A stretch of DNA of 64,000 bases from Acidimicrobiia bacterium (GTDB lineage Bacteria; Actinomycetota; Acidimicrobiia; Acidimicrobiales; Aldehydirespiratoraceae): positions 691,663-755,662 of the forward strand of contig JAJEHD010000018.1 of assembly GCA_022819505.1 (NCBI GenBank), written 5' to 3'. The notes under the pieces are model-generated. The model did no database searches. It was given only the letters and a program-made list of their open reading frames with translations, and had not been told where the DNA came from. A program made the translations under genes and the position numbers. Shown here piece after piece: positions 17,403-25,739 of the stretch (position 1 is the stretch's first letter; each line of letters opens with the position of its first letter).

Positions 17403-19621
17403 CGCCGCTCGACGAGCACGCCCTGCTCGTCTTCTGGACGCAGCTGCTGGTGCTGGTGGCCGCGGCCCGGGCCGCCGGCTACGGCATGCGACGGGTGGGG
17501 CTGCCGTCGGTGATCGGCCATCTGGCCGCGGGGGTGGTGCTGGGCCCCTCGGTGTTCGGGCAGGTCTGGCCCAGCGGCTTCGAGTGGTTCCTGCCTCACG
17601 AGGAGATCTCCTCGGGGGCTCTGTTCGCGGTCAGCTGGCTCGGGGTGGCTCTGCTGCTGGTGACGGCCGGATTCGAGACCGACCTCGAACTGATCCGGCG
17701 CCTCGGGCGGGCCGCGGCTCTGGTCACCGGGTTCAGCCTGGTGGTTCCTCTGGCCGGAGGCCTGGTGACCGGCCTGCTGCTGCCCGACGACTTCGTGGGC
17801 GGGGGAGCGGACCGGACCGTGTTCGCGTTGTTCGTCGCGGCCGCGCTGTCGGTGTCGGCGCTGGCGGTGATCGCCCGGATCCTGTCGGAGCTGGGGCTGA
17901 TGAGGCGGGACTTCGGGCAGATCACGGTGGCTGCGGGCATGGCCAACGACGTGGTCGGCTGGGTGATGCTGGCCGTGTTCGCGGGGTTCGCCTCGGCGGG
18001 CTCCGTATCGGTCTCGGGGACGCTGCGGACGGTGCTGGGCCTCGCCGCGTTCCTGGCGCTGGCCATGACATTGGGCCAGAGGGCCGTGGACGCGAGCCTG
18101 CGCCGGATCCGGCGCGACGGCCCCAACCTGCGGGGCGCCCTCGGCATCGCGGTCATCACCATGCTGCTCTTCGGAGTGGCGACGCAGGCCCTGGGCATCG
18201 AGGCCGTGCTCGGAGCCTTCGTCGCGGGAGTGGTGCTCAACCGCTCCCGGTTCCAGCAGCACGAGGTCGAACACCACATCGAGTCGCTCACCAACGCCTT
18301 CCTGGCCCCAGTGTTCTTCGCCATGGCCGGCCTCAGGGTCGATCTCACCCTCCTCGGCGAGGGTCAGGCGCTGGTCTGGGCGGGCGCGGTCATGGCGGTG
18401 GCGATTGTGGCCAAGTTCGCGGGCGCCTTCGTGGGAGCGAGGATGGCGGGGCAGTCCCAGCGGGCCGCGATCGCGCTGGGCGCCGGCCTCAATGCCCGGG
18501 GCGCGCTGGAGATCGTGATCGCCTCGGTGGGCCTCTCGCTCGGGGTGTTCAGCGAGACCGCCTACACGGTGATTGTGATCGTCCCGTTGGTGACCTCGGT
18601 GTTCGCCGCGGTGAGCCTGCGGCTGGCGGTGCGCGACTGGATGGGGTCGCCCGCCGAGCGGGAGCGCCTCGAGCGCGAGGAGGCCCTGAGCCGCAACCTG
18701 GTGGTCCGATCGTCGCGGCTGCTACTGCCCTCGAGGGCGGAGCCTGCCTCCATCGCGGCGGCCCAGCTGATGCACTTCGCGTGGCCGGTGCAGGTTCCCG
18801 CCACCGTGATCTCAGTGTCGGCCGACAGCGGATCGGGAGCGTCGTACGGCTCCGACGGCGCGGCAGGCAACCGGTGGCCCGACATCACCGTCATCCGCAG
18901 CGTGCTCGACGGTCGCGACGTTGACCACCGGCAGGTGCGGGTGGCCACCCCCGCCGGTGCTGTGGTCGCATCGGCCATCGTGGCCGAGGCTCGCCTGGGC
19001 TACGGCGCGATCTGCGTCGGCGTGGCCCGCCGCCACGAGGGCCAGCTGTACTCGCCCATGGTCGACGAGCTCCTGCTGCACTCGCCCCTGCCGGTGGTGA
19101 TCGTCAGGCGGGCCGAAGGACTCGAGACGCCGTTGCCGGGCGCCTTCACCCGAGCCATCGTGCCCGTCACCGGCACGCAGTCATCCAGAGCGGCCCAGGA
19201 GGTCGCCTTCGGCGTGAGCGGGCAGCTCGGCACCGAGGTGGTGCTGACCCACGTCGTGCAGAGGCAACGGCCGCAGCTCCGGATGCTGCCGGACCGGCTG
19301 GCCCGCACCAGGCTGGCCACCCGTGTGCTGGGCGAGGATCGCAGCGATTCGGCCCGGCAGGTGGTGGACGCCCTCATGGAGTCGGCCCGGTCCCGGGGCT
19401 CGGAGATGGGCATCGACGCCCGGACCCTGGTTCCGGAGGGTGCGTCAGTGGCGTCGACGCTGGTTGCGGCGGCCGAGGCGCAGGAGGCCGATCTGGTGGT
19501 GCTGGGGGCGTCGCTGCGCAATGTGGACGGGCGACCGTTCCTGGGTCACACCGTCGAGACCGTGCTGGAGCGCTGTACCGCCAACGTGGCGGTGGTGGCC
19601 ATGCCCCGGGCTGCGAGCTAG
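17396..19621 (+). CDS. CPA2-family cation:proton antiporter with C-terminal universal-stress domains
   Basis: The 741-residue protein begins with 12 or 13 membrane helices of the Na+/H+ exchanger (KefB/NhaS) type, including RRVGLPSVIGHLAAGVVLGP, ITVAAGMANDVVGWVML (ion-binding Asp) and NARGALEIVIASVGLSLGV. From about residue 430 on come two UspA-like cytosolic domains (THVVQRQRPQL, and DLVVLGASLRNVDG near the end). The layout fits ion/proton exchange gated by a nucleotide-binding domain. Its stop shares the bases CTAG with the convergent helicase gene. Confidence 0.87.
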   Translation: MLTPLDEHALLVFWTQLLVLVAAARAAGYGMRRVGLPSVIGHLAAGVVLGPSVFGQVWPSGFEWFLPHEEISSGALFAVSWLGVALLLVTAGFETDLELIRRLGRAAALVTGFSLVVPLAGGLVTGLLLPDDFVGGGADRTVFALFVAAALSVSALAVIARILSELGLMRRDFGQITVAAGMANDVVGWVMLAVFAGFASAGSVSVSGTLRTVLGLAAFLALAMTLGQRAVDASLRRIRRDGPNLRGALGIAVITMLLFGVATQALGIEAVLGAFVAGVVLNRSRFQQHEVEHHIESLTNAFLAPVFFAMAGLRVDLTLLGEGQALVWAGAVMAVAIVAKFAGAFVGARMAGQSQRAAIALGAGLNARGALEIVIASVGLSLGVFSETAYTVIVIVPLVTSVFAAVSLRLAVRDWMGSPAERERLEREEALSRNLVVRSSRLLLPSRAEPASIAAAQLMHFAWPVQVPATVISVSADSGSGASYGSDGAAGNRWPDITVIRSVLDGRDVDHRQVRVATPAGAVVASAIVAEARLGYGAICVGVARRHEGQLYSPMVDELLLHSPLPVVIVRRAEGLETPLPGAFTRAIVPVTGTQSSRAAQEVAFGVSGQLGTEVVLTHVVQRQRPQLRMLPDRLARTRLATRVLGEDRSDSARQVVDALMESARSRGSEMGIDARTLVPEGASVASTLVAAAEAQEADLVVLGASLRNVDGRPFLGHTVETVLERCTANVAVVAMPRAAS

Positions 19622-21366
19622 CCCGGATCCGCGATCGCCTGACGGGCCCGCGCTAGGCCCTCCAGGTTCCGGGTCCTCCGTGACTCGGTGTCGTCGGAGC
19701 GCCGCGAGCTGCCGATCATCTCCAGCCACGGGGAAGGCGCGCGGTCCACGCGGTCGCCTCCCATGTCCCGGCGGTCGCACCACAGGACATGCAGCTCCTG
19801 CTCGGCCCGGGTGACGGCCACATGCAGCAGGCGGCGCTCCTCGGCCCGGGCCGCCGAGGTGCGGGCGTGGGCGATCGGGACGAACCCGTCCTCCATGCCC
19901 ACGATGTGGACGACGGGCCACTCCAGTCCCTTGGCTGCATGGAAGGTCATGAGGTCGACGCCGTCGGAGGGCGCGGCGGCGCGGTCGTCGGCCCGCAGCG
20001 CGGTGCGGAAGGCTGCGACGGTGGAGTCGGGATCCAGAATCAGATGGTCGTTGGCGAACTCGAGGAACGCACCGATCGTTGCTCGCGCCTCGGGGGTGTC
20101 CTCGACGGGCCCGCCGGCCAGGGAAGCGGCCGCGGATCTCGGGTCGCGGCCCTCACGTCCGGTCTCGGCCACACAGGAGGCGAGGCTCGCGTCGGCGGGC
20201 CACGCCCCGAGCAGCGCCGCGATCTCGGGCTTGCGGATCAGGCTGCGCTCATTCGGGGCTGCCACCGGGATGCCGTGACGCAGCAGCGCCCGTCGCAGCG
20301 GCTCGAGCTGCGCGTTGGTCCGGGCCAGGACCGCCTGGCGGCGCCACCGTGAGCCGGGCCGGTGGCGGTGCCGCACGGCCCGGGCCAGCACTGCGGCCTC
20401 GTCGGACCCGTCGCAGACGGTGACGGTGGGCTCGTCGCCCGGGGGCCGAACCGCGGGCTGAGGCGGGCGGCCCAGCAGCCGTCCGGCCGCGGCCAGCACC
20501 TCCGGCGTCGATCGGAAGTTTGTGCGCATGTGCAGAACCGCGCAGCCGGGCAGGTGCTCCCCGACGGCATCGATGAGGCCGGGGTCGGCACCGTTCCAGC
20601 CGTAGATGGCCTGGTCGGGGTCGCCGACCACCACGAGTGTCGAGTCCGGTCCGAGCCAGGAGCGCAGCAGGGCGAACTGCAGCGGGTTGATGTCCTGGAA
20701 CTCGTCGACGAGCACGTGCTGGTGCAGCCAGCGGTGGGCCGCCGCGTGCCTGGGCTCGGTGGCCATCAGCTCCAGGGAGCGGGCGAGCACGTCGTCGAAG
20801 TCGAGCACCCGTCGCCTGCGCTTGGCCGACTCGTAGTCGGCGTAGAGCTGGGCGAAGCGGTCGGCCCGGCCCCACGGAGGCCGCCTGCCCGCTGACCGCG
20901 CCTCAGCCGGGTACTCCTCGGGGATGACGAGACGGGCCCGGCACCAGCCGATCTCGTTGACGATGTCGACCACAGCAGCACGGTCGGCCTTAGGACGCAG
21001 CTCGGTGATGAGTCCACCGGCGTTCTCGAGGATCCGGGGCGGACGGTGGCCGAAGTCATTGGCGTGCCGGCGGAGTTGGGCCAGCGCGACCGCGTGGAAC
21101 GTGCCTGCTCTCACCTCGTCGTTGAGGCCGAGCCGGCGTAGGCGGGCCCGTAGTTCGCGGGCCGCTCGCCTGGTGAAGGTCACCGCGAGGGTGCGCCGGG
21201 GATCGGCGCTGCCCTGGCTGGCCTGCCAGGCGATGCGCCGGGTCAACACCCGGGTCTTGCCCGAGCCGGCACCGGCGATGATGCACATCGGCGCTGCCCG
21301 GGTTGTCACCGCGTCGCGCTGCTCTACGGTCAAGCCGGCCAGCAGCGGGTGTTCGGAGTCGGTCAC
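19618..21366 (-). CDS. UvrD/PcrA-family ATP-dependent DNA helicase (short form)
   Basis: The 582-residue superfamily 1A helicase has motif I IIAGAGSGKTRVLTRRIAW, motif Ia LAVTFTRRAA, motif II LVDEFQDINPLQ, motif III VVGDPDQAIYGW, motif IV NFRST, motif V MTFHAAKGLEWPVVHIVG and motif VI LLHVAVTRAEQELHV. It is shorter than UvrD/PcrA (about 720) and resembles the motor part of mycobacterial UvrD2 without the C-terminal HRDC region. It works in DNA repair or replication fork clearance. Its stop overlaps the antiporter stop. Confidence 0.9.
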   Translation of the reverse strand: MTDSEHPLLAGLTVEQRDAVTTRAAPMCIIAGAGSGKTRVLTRRIAWQASQGSADPRRTLAVTFTRRAARELRARLRRLGLNDEVRAGTFHAVALAQLRRHANDFGHRPPRILENAGGLITELRPKADRAAVVDIVNEIGWCRARLVIPEEYPAEARSAGRRPPWGRADRFAQLYADYESAKRRRRVLDFDDVLARSLELMATEPRHAAAHRWLHQHVLVDEFQDINPLQFALLRSWLGPDSTLVVVGDPDQAIYGWNGADPGLIDAVGEHLPGCAVLHMRTNFRSTPEVLAAAGRLLGRPPQPAVRPPGDEPTVTVCDGSDEAAVLARAVRHRHRPGSRWRRQAVLARTNAQLEPLRRALLRHGIPVAAPNERSLIRKPEIAALLGAWPADASLASCVAETGREGRDPRSAAASLAGGPVEDTPEARATIGAFLEFANDHLILDPDSTVAAFRTALRADDRAAAPSDGVDLMTFHAAKGLEWPVVHIVGMEDGFVPIAHARTSAARAEERRLLHVAVTRAEQELHVLWCDRRDMGGDRVDRAPSPWLEMIGSSRRSDDTESRRTRNLEGLARARQAIADPG

Positions 21367-21411
21367 CTCCCGACCCTAGAGCGCGGTGCTCGGTACTGTC
21401 TGGCGGTGTTC

Positions 21412-21750
21412 ATGATCGACGAGGTCCGCTTCGAGCGGCTCGTGGGCGAGGCTCTCGACTCGCTGCCGCCGGAGCTCGGCGAGATGATGGAGAACGTCGT
21501 GGTGGTGGTGGAGGACGTCCACCCGGACGAGGACCTTCTCGGACTGTACGAGGGCGTGCCCCTGACTGAGCGCGGCGACTACGGCGGCATGGCCATGCCC
21601 GATCGGGTCACGGTCTACCGGTTGCCGATCTGCGCGGTGTGCGACAGCGAGCAGGAGCTGGTCGATCAGATAACCGTCACGGTGGTGCACGAGGTGGCCC
21701 ACCACTTCGGCATCGACGACGACACGTTGGAGGAACTCGGCTGGGACTGA
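21412..21750 (+). CDS. Minimal zinc metallopeptidase-like protein (DUF1025/zincin)
   Basis: The 112-residue protein has an N-terminal helix (FERLVGEALDSLPPELG), the strand NVVVVVEDVHP and the zinc site VVHEVAHHFGIDDDTLEELG: an HExxH plus a downstream Asp, as in the short MMP-like zincins. No signal peptide is present, so it is cytosolic. A GTG lies two codons upstream of the ATG used here. Its substrate is unknown. It is divergent from the helicase. Confidence 0.8.
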   Translation: MIDEVRFERLVGEALDSLPPELGEMMENVVVVVEDVHPDEDLLGLYEGVPLTERGDYGGMAMPDRVTVYRLPICAVCDSEQELVDQITVTVVHEVAHHFGIDDDTLEELGWD

Positions 21751-21764
21751 TCCTCCCAGACCCG

Positions 21765-21818
21765 GCGATTCGTCCGTTGCGGGCGATTCGTCCGCTGCTA
21801 GCGATCCGTCCGCCGCCG
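21765..21818 (+). repeat. Three tandem 18-bp units
   Basis: Three adjacent 18-base units each begin GCGATTCGTCCG or, in the third, GCGATCCGTCCG, and then diverge slightly. They fill much of the gap between the zincin gene and the LRR gene, ending 73 bases before the LRR start. They could be operator copies or simple slippage. Confidence 0.75.
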
Positions 21819-21891
21819 GGGTCCGCGATCGCCCGGATCGGCATGAGTACGTTGCGGCGTTGAGCCACTAACGGGCAACCGGGGAGACCCC

Positions 21892-24399
21892 ATGAGCGTC
21901 ACCATCCTTCCTCGTTTCCTCGCCTCATGCCGATCGGCGCCGGGCAGGCCGCCACGCCGTCCCGTCTGCCGTCGCGCCGTCGTCTGTCTGGCCGCCACCT
22001 GCCTGCTGTCGTCCGTGGTGCCCGCCGGGATCGCGGCCGCGCAGGAGGAGGGAGACCTCGACCGGCAGGCGCTGATGGAGCTCTTCGCGGCCACCGGCGG
22101 GGACGGCTGGGATCGAAGCGACAACTGGGGCTCGAGCCTGCCGTTGGACCGCTGGCACGGGGTGACCGCCGACAGCACGGGCCGGGTGGTGGGCCTGGCA
22201 ATGCCGTCCAACGGGCTCTTCGGACAGATCCCGGCCTCGATCGGCAGTATCGCCGGCCTGGAGCACCTGGACCTCGGAGACAACGACCTGTATGGGGAGA
22301 TCCCCGCCGAGATCGGCGATCTGGCCAACCTGAGGCACCTGGACCTCCGGAGCAACCGGCTCGACCGCCCGATCCCCGCCGAGATAGGCGACCTCGCCGA
22401 TCTGGAGGTGCTGGATCTCAAGCACAATGTGATGTTCGGGGCCATCCCCGCCGAGATCGGCGGCCTCGCCAGCCTCAGGGTCCTCGACCTGCGAGGCAAC
22501 GGGTTCTCCCGCCAGTTGCCGGACTCGGTCAGCAACCTCTCCAGCCTGACCCGCCTGGTGCTCAGCGACAACCGGCTGTCCGGTGTGATCCCGGCTGGGA
22601 TGGGACGGCTGGAGAACCTCGTCTGGCTGGACATGAGTCGCAACTCGCTGTCGGGCGAGATTCCCCCCGAGATGGGCGATCTGGCCAACCTGGCCTGGCT
22701 CGATCTCAGCGTCAACAGCCTCTCGGGTCCGATCCCGGCCGAACTCGGCCGCCTGTCCCGGCTCAAGACGCTGAGCCTGTGGCTCAACAGGCTCACCGGG
22801 GAGATACCCCCGGAGTTGGGCGACCTCGCCTCGCTGGAGGACCTGAGCATCAGCCTCAACGACCTGGCCGGCACGATCCCGCCCGAACTGGGAAGGCTGG
22901 CCGGGCTCCAGCGGCTGCGACTCGGTCACAACCAGTTGTCGGGGCCCATACCCGTCGAGTTGGGCCGGCTGGACGCGCTGCGATACCTCTGGCTTGAGGA
23001 CAACGAGCTGTCGGGGTCCATCCCGGCTGAACTCGGAAACCTGAGGCTTCTCAGAGACCTGTGGCTCGAGGGCAACCGGCTGTCCGGCCCCATACCCGAT
23101 TCGATCGGCCGGCTGCGCCCGCTGCGGACCCTGTACCTCCACGACAACCGGCTGTCCGGTGACATCCCGGCCTCGGTCGGCGGCCTGGTCCATCTGGAGC
23201 GGCTGCGCCTCGATGGCAACGAACTGTCCGGGGAGATTCCCGCGACTCTGGGCAGCATCGCCGGCCTGGAGCACCTCAGCCTCGCCGACAACTGGCTCTA
23301 CGGCCCGATTCCCGAGCAACTGGCGAACCTTGCCGACCTGAGGGACTTGAACCTGAGCGACAATGAGTTGTCGGGGGTGATCCCTGATGGAATCGGCCGT
23401 CTGAGGGGACTCGAAGAGCTCGACCTGCACAACAACTCGCTCACCGGCGCGATCCCCTCGGGGATCGGTGAACTGGGCAGGCTCAAGCGGCTGAGACTCC
23501 AGAACAACCGGCTGTCGGGCCCGATCCCGGACGCCATCGGCGACCTGGGTGCCCTCGAGGTGCTCGACCTGAGGGGCAACCGGCTGTCGGAGGCCATCCC
23601 CGACAGCATCGGAGGCCTATCGAACCTGGTCCAGTTGAGGCTCGGCGACAACCTGCTGGCCGGCGAGATCCCCGAGTCGTTGGCCGACCTCGACCGGCTC
23701 GAGTGGCTGGACCTGAGCCGCAACTCGCTGTCCGGGCCGATCCCGCCGGCGCTCGGCGACCTGGCCGGCCTCGAGGCCCTGTACTTCAGCTTCAACTTCC
23801 TCGAAGGGGAGATCCCCGCGGAGCTCGGACAGCTCGCCAACCTCAAGATCCTCAGGCTCCGCTGGAACGAGCTCTCGGGCGAGATACCCGCCGAGTTGGG
23901 CAACCTGGCCAGCCTCAAGCAGCTGAACCTGTGGCACAACCAGCTAACCGGCGAGATCCCGGCTGAGCTGGGCCAGCTCACCGACCTCACCAGGCTCGAC
24001 CTCGACGACAACATGCTGTCGGGCCCGATCCCGACGGAGCTCGGAAGCCTCGCGCTGCTGACCGAGCTGTGGCTAAGCGGCAACAACCTGTCGGGCCCCA
24101 TCCCGCCGCACCTAGGCAACCTGATCAGCCTCCGGCGGCTCTACCTCAACGGCAACCAGCTCACCGGCGAGATCCCGGCACATCTGGGAAACCTGGCCAG
24201 CATCGAGCGGCTGTGGCTGCACGACAACCAGTTGACGGGCGAGATCCGAGCTGAGCTGGGCGAGCTGACCGGCCTTGAGCAGATCCTCCTGGGCGGAACC
24301 AACTCCCTGACCGGGTGCCTCCCCGCAGCCTGGGAGTCACTCGAGACCCTGGCCGACGATCTCGACACGTTGGGTCTGGAGTTCTGCGCGGCTCCCTAG
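21892..24399 (+). CDS. Secreted leucine-rich-repeat protein, 30 plant-type repeats
   Basis: The 835-residue protein has a signal peptide (basic start, hydrophobic CLAATCLLSSVV, cleavage after GIAAAQ). An N-terminal cap with LMELFAATGGDGWD and a DRWHGVTAD motif is followed by 30 nearly perfect 24-residue repeats, from about residue 98 to 817, of the form LxxLxLxxNxLSGxIPxELGxL. The C-terminal cap has LTGCLPAAW and LGLEFC, probably a disulfide-linked end. No membrane anchor follows. This plant-like class binds proteins or glycans; a role in contact with other cells is inference. The start has GGGGAGA 6 to 12 bases upstream. The DNA is a 72-bp imperfect tandem array. Confidence 0.9.
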   Translation: MSVTILPRFLASCRSAPGRPPRRPVCRRAVVCLAATCLLSSVVPAGIAAAQEEGDLDRQALMELFAATGGDGWDRSDNWGSSLPLDRWHGVTADSTGRVVGLAMPSNGLFGQIPASIGSIAGLEHLDLGDNDLYGEIPAEIGDLANLRHLDLRSNRLDRPIPAEIGDLADLEVLDLKHNVMFGAIPAEIGGLASLRVLDLRGNGFSRQLPDSVSNLSSLTRLVLSDNRLSGVIPAGMGRLENLVWLDMSRNSLSGEIPPEMGDLANLAWLDLSVNSLSGPIPAELGRLSRLKTLSLWLNRLTGEIPPELGDLASLEDLSISLNDLAGTIPPELGRLAGLQRLRLGHNQLSGPIPVELGRLDALRYLWLEDNELSGSIPAELGNLRLLRDLWLEGNRLSGPIPDSIGRLRPLRTLYLHDNRLSGDIPASVGGLVHLERLRLDGNELSGEIPATLGSIAGLEHLSLADNWLYGPIPEQLANLADLRDLNLSDNELSGVIPDGIGRLRGLEELDLHNNSLTGAIPSGIGELGRLKRLRLQNNRLSGPIPDAIGDLGALEVLDLRGNRLSEAIPDSIGGLSNLVQLRLGDNLLAGEIPESLADLDRLEWLDLSRNSLSGPIPPALGDLAGLEALYFSFNFLEGEIPAELGQLANLKILRLRWNELSGEIPAELGNLASLKQLNLWHNQLTGEIPAELGQLTDLTRLDLDDNMLSGPIPTELGSLALLTELWLSGNNLSGPIPPHLGNLISLRRLYLNGNQLTGEIPAHLGNLASIERLWLHDNQLTGEIRAELGELTGLEQILLGGTNSLTGCLPAAWESLETLADDLDTLGLEFCAAP

Positions 24400-25556
24400 A
24401 CCGAACCGCGCGCCCGGTTCCATGTGATCGACACGTTCAGGAAGAAGTTGGTGAGCGTGGCTACGGCCAGGCCGATGCCATTGTTGACGGCGGCCGCCAC
24501 GTCGGCGCTCGTCGAAGATGTGGGGAAGCCGTTGCGGTGCAGCAACTGGAACACGGCCAACTGAACGAACACGCCCACGAACGACACGGCCTGGAACAGC
24601 AGCAACCCGCCCACCAGACCCCAGCCCCGGTAGCGCCGGTCGTAGAAGGTGAAGAAGTTGTTGGCCAGGAAGTTGGTGACGATGCTGGCCTGGATTCCCA
24701 GCAGGGCGGAGATGTAGATCGGGTTCAGATCGGGAGTGATGCCGAGGCTGATGGTAGGAAGGCCGGCCAGCTCACCGAGGCCGTACACCGCCAGGCTCAC
24801 GGCCACCCCGCTCGCGCCGACCAGGCAGTACTTCACGAACAGCGGCGACACCACCCGGCCTAGCCGGAGGACCAGCGCGTTGACCAGGTCGTCGAGCAGT
24901 ACTGCGGTTGACAGCTTGGTCTCGCCCCCGCCCCGGGGCCGGAAGTCGTAGCCGACCTCGGTGACGGTCAGTGGTCCCCCGCCGGCCAGGAAGGCCCACA
25001 GGATCTTGTACTCGCGCAGTCCGCGGCTGATCCTGGGAGCGGTCCGCTCATAGAGGCCCCTGCTGACGACGAAGAAGCCGCTGAGCGGGTCGCTGGTACG
25101 GCGCAGGCGCGGCAGCAGCCGTCGCACCAGCGCGGTGCCGGTCGCGGTCAGCCAATGGCGCAGCCTGGCTCGGTCGCCGAAGGACCCGCTCTCACCCGTG
25201 CGGCTTCCCACGCAGACGTCGGCCCTGCCGTCCAGCACGGACCCGACCATCTGCGGCAGGGCCGCCTCGTCGTGCTGGAGGTCGCCGTCCATCACTGCGA
25301 GGGCTTCGCCCTCGGCCGCAGACATGCCGTCGAGGACCGCTGAGGCCAGTCCCCGTTCACCGATCCGCCGGATCACACGCACAGTCGGATCGCCCGCGCC
25401 GTGGCGGCGGGCCAGGTGCCAGGTGCCGTCGGGGCTGTCGTCGTCGACGACGATGATCTCGTGGGACTGGTCGCTGAGGGCGCGCTGGAGCCGGGTGATG
25501 ACCTCAACGATGTTGTCGGCCTCGTTGTAGGTCGGGACGATCACCGAGACCCGCAC
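24396..25556 (-). CDS. Polyprenyl-phosphate glycosyltransferase fused to a GtrA membrane domain
   Basis: The 386-residue protein joins a GT2 domain (VSVIVPTYNEADNI, IVVDDDSPDGT, AVMDGDLQHDEAALPQ with its metal DxD, residues 1-230) to a GtrA domain of four membrane helices (about 245-380, YCLVGASGVAVSLAVYG). It resembles DPM1-like enzymes that move mannose or glucose from a nucleotide sugar to polyprenyl phosphate for cell-wall glycans. GTG 25556 starts exactly at the first strand; the long open frame upstream is antisense to the thiamine operon and is not coding. Its stop shares CTAG with the LRR gene. Confidence 0.88.
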   Translation of the reverse strand: MRVSVIVPTYNEADNIVEVITRLQRALSDQSHEIIVVDDDSPDGTWHLARRHGAGDPTVRVIRRIGERGLASAVLDGMSAAEGEALAVMDGDLQHDEAALPQMVGSVLDGRADVCVGSRTGESGSFGDRARLRHWLTATGTALVRRLLPRLRRTSDPLSGFFVVSRGLYERTAPRISRGLREYKILWAFLAGGGPLTVTEVGYDFRPRGGGETKLSTAVLLDDLVNALVLRLGRVVSPLFVKYCLVGASGVAVSLAVYGLGELAGLPTISLGITPDLNPIYISALLGIQASIVTNFLANNFFTFYDRRYRGWGLVGGLLLFQAVSFVGVFVQLAVFQLLHRNGFPTSSTSADVAAAVNNGIGLAVATLTNFFLNVSITWNRARGSV

Positions 25557-25636
25557 AACCGCGACGCTAGAGGCCGCGGGCGCCGATGCCTGACCTGGTT
25601 CCCCGGTGAACACCGGCCTATAGTTGCCGGTGACAA

Positions 25637-25736
25637 ACGACCGGGGAGCTCGGGGCAGCCGGGCTGAGAGGGCATCCACGCGATCGCAGCGGTGTCGACC
25701 CGCCGACCTGATCTGGGTAATGCCAGCGGAGGAAGA
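25637..25736 (+). promoter_or_regulatory. TPP (thiamine pyrophosphate) riboswitch
   Basis: The element shows the conserved THI-box order: CCGGGGAGC at the 5' side, GGGCTGAGAGGG at 25661-25672, a variable arm, CGACCC at 25696-25701, ACCTGATCTGGGTAATGCCA at 25706-25725, then GCGGAGGAA. The 3' strand holds the GGAGG (25728-25732) that lies 7 bases before the ATG of the next gene. Ligand-bound P1 would hide that ribosome-binding site, so control of translation is likely. Confidence 0.93.
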
Positions 25737-25739
25737 CCC

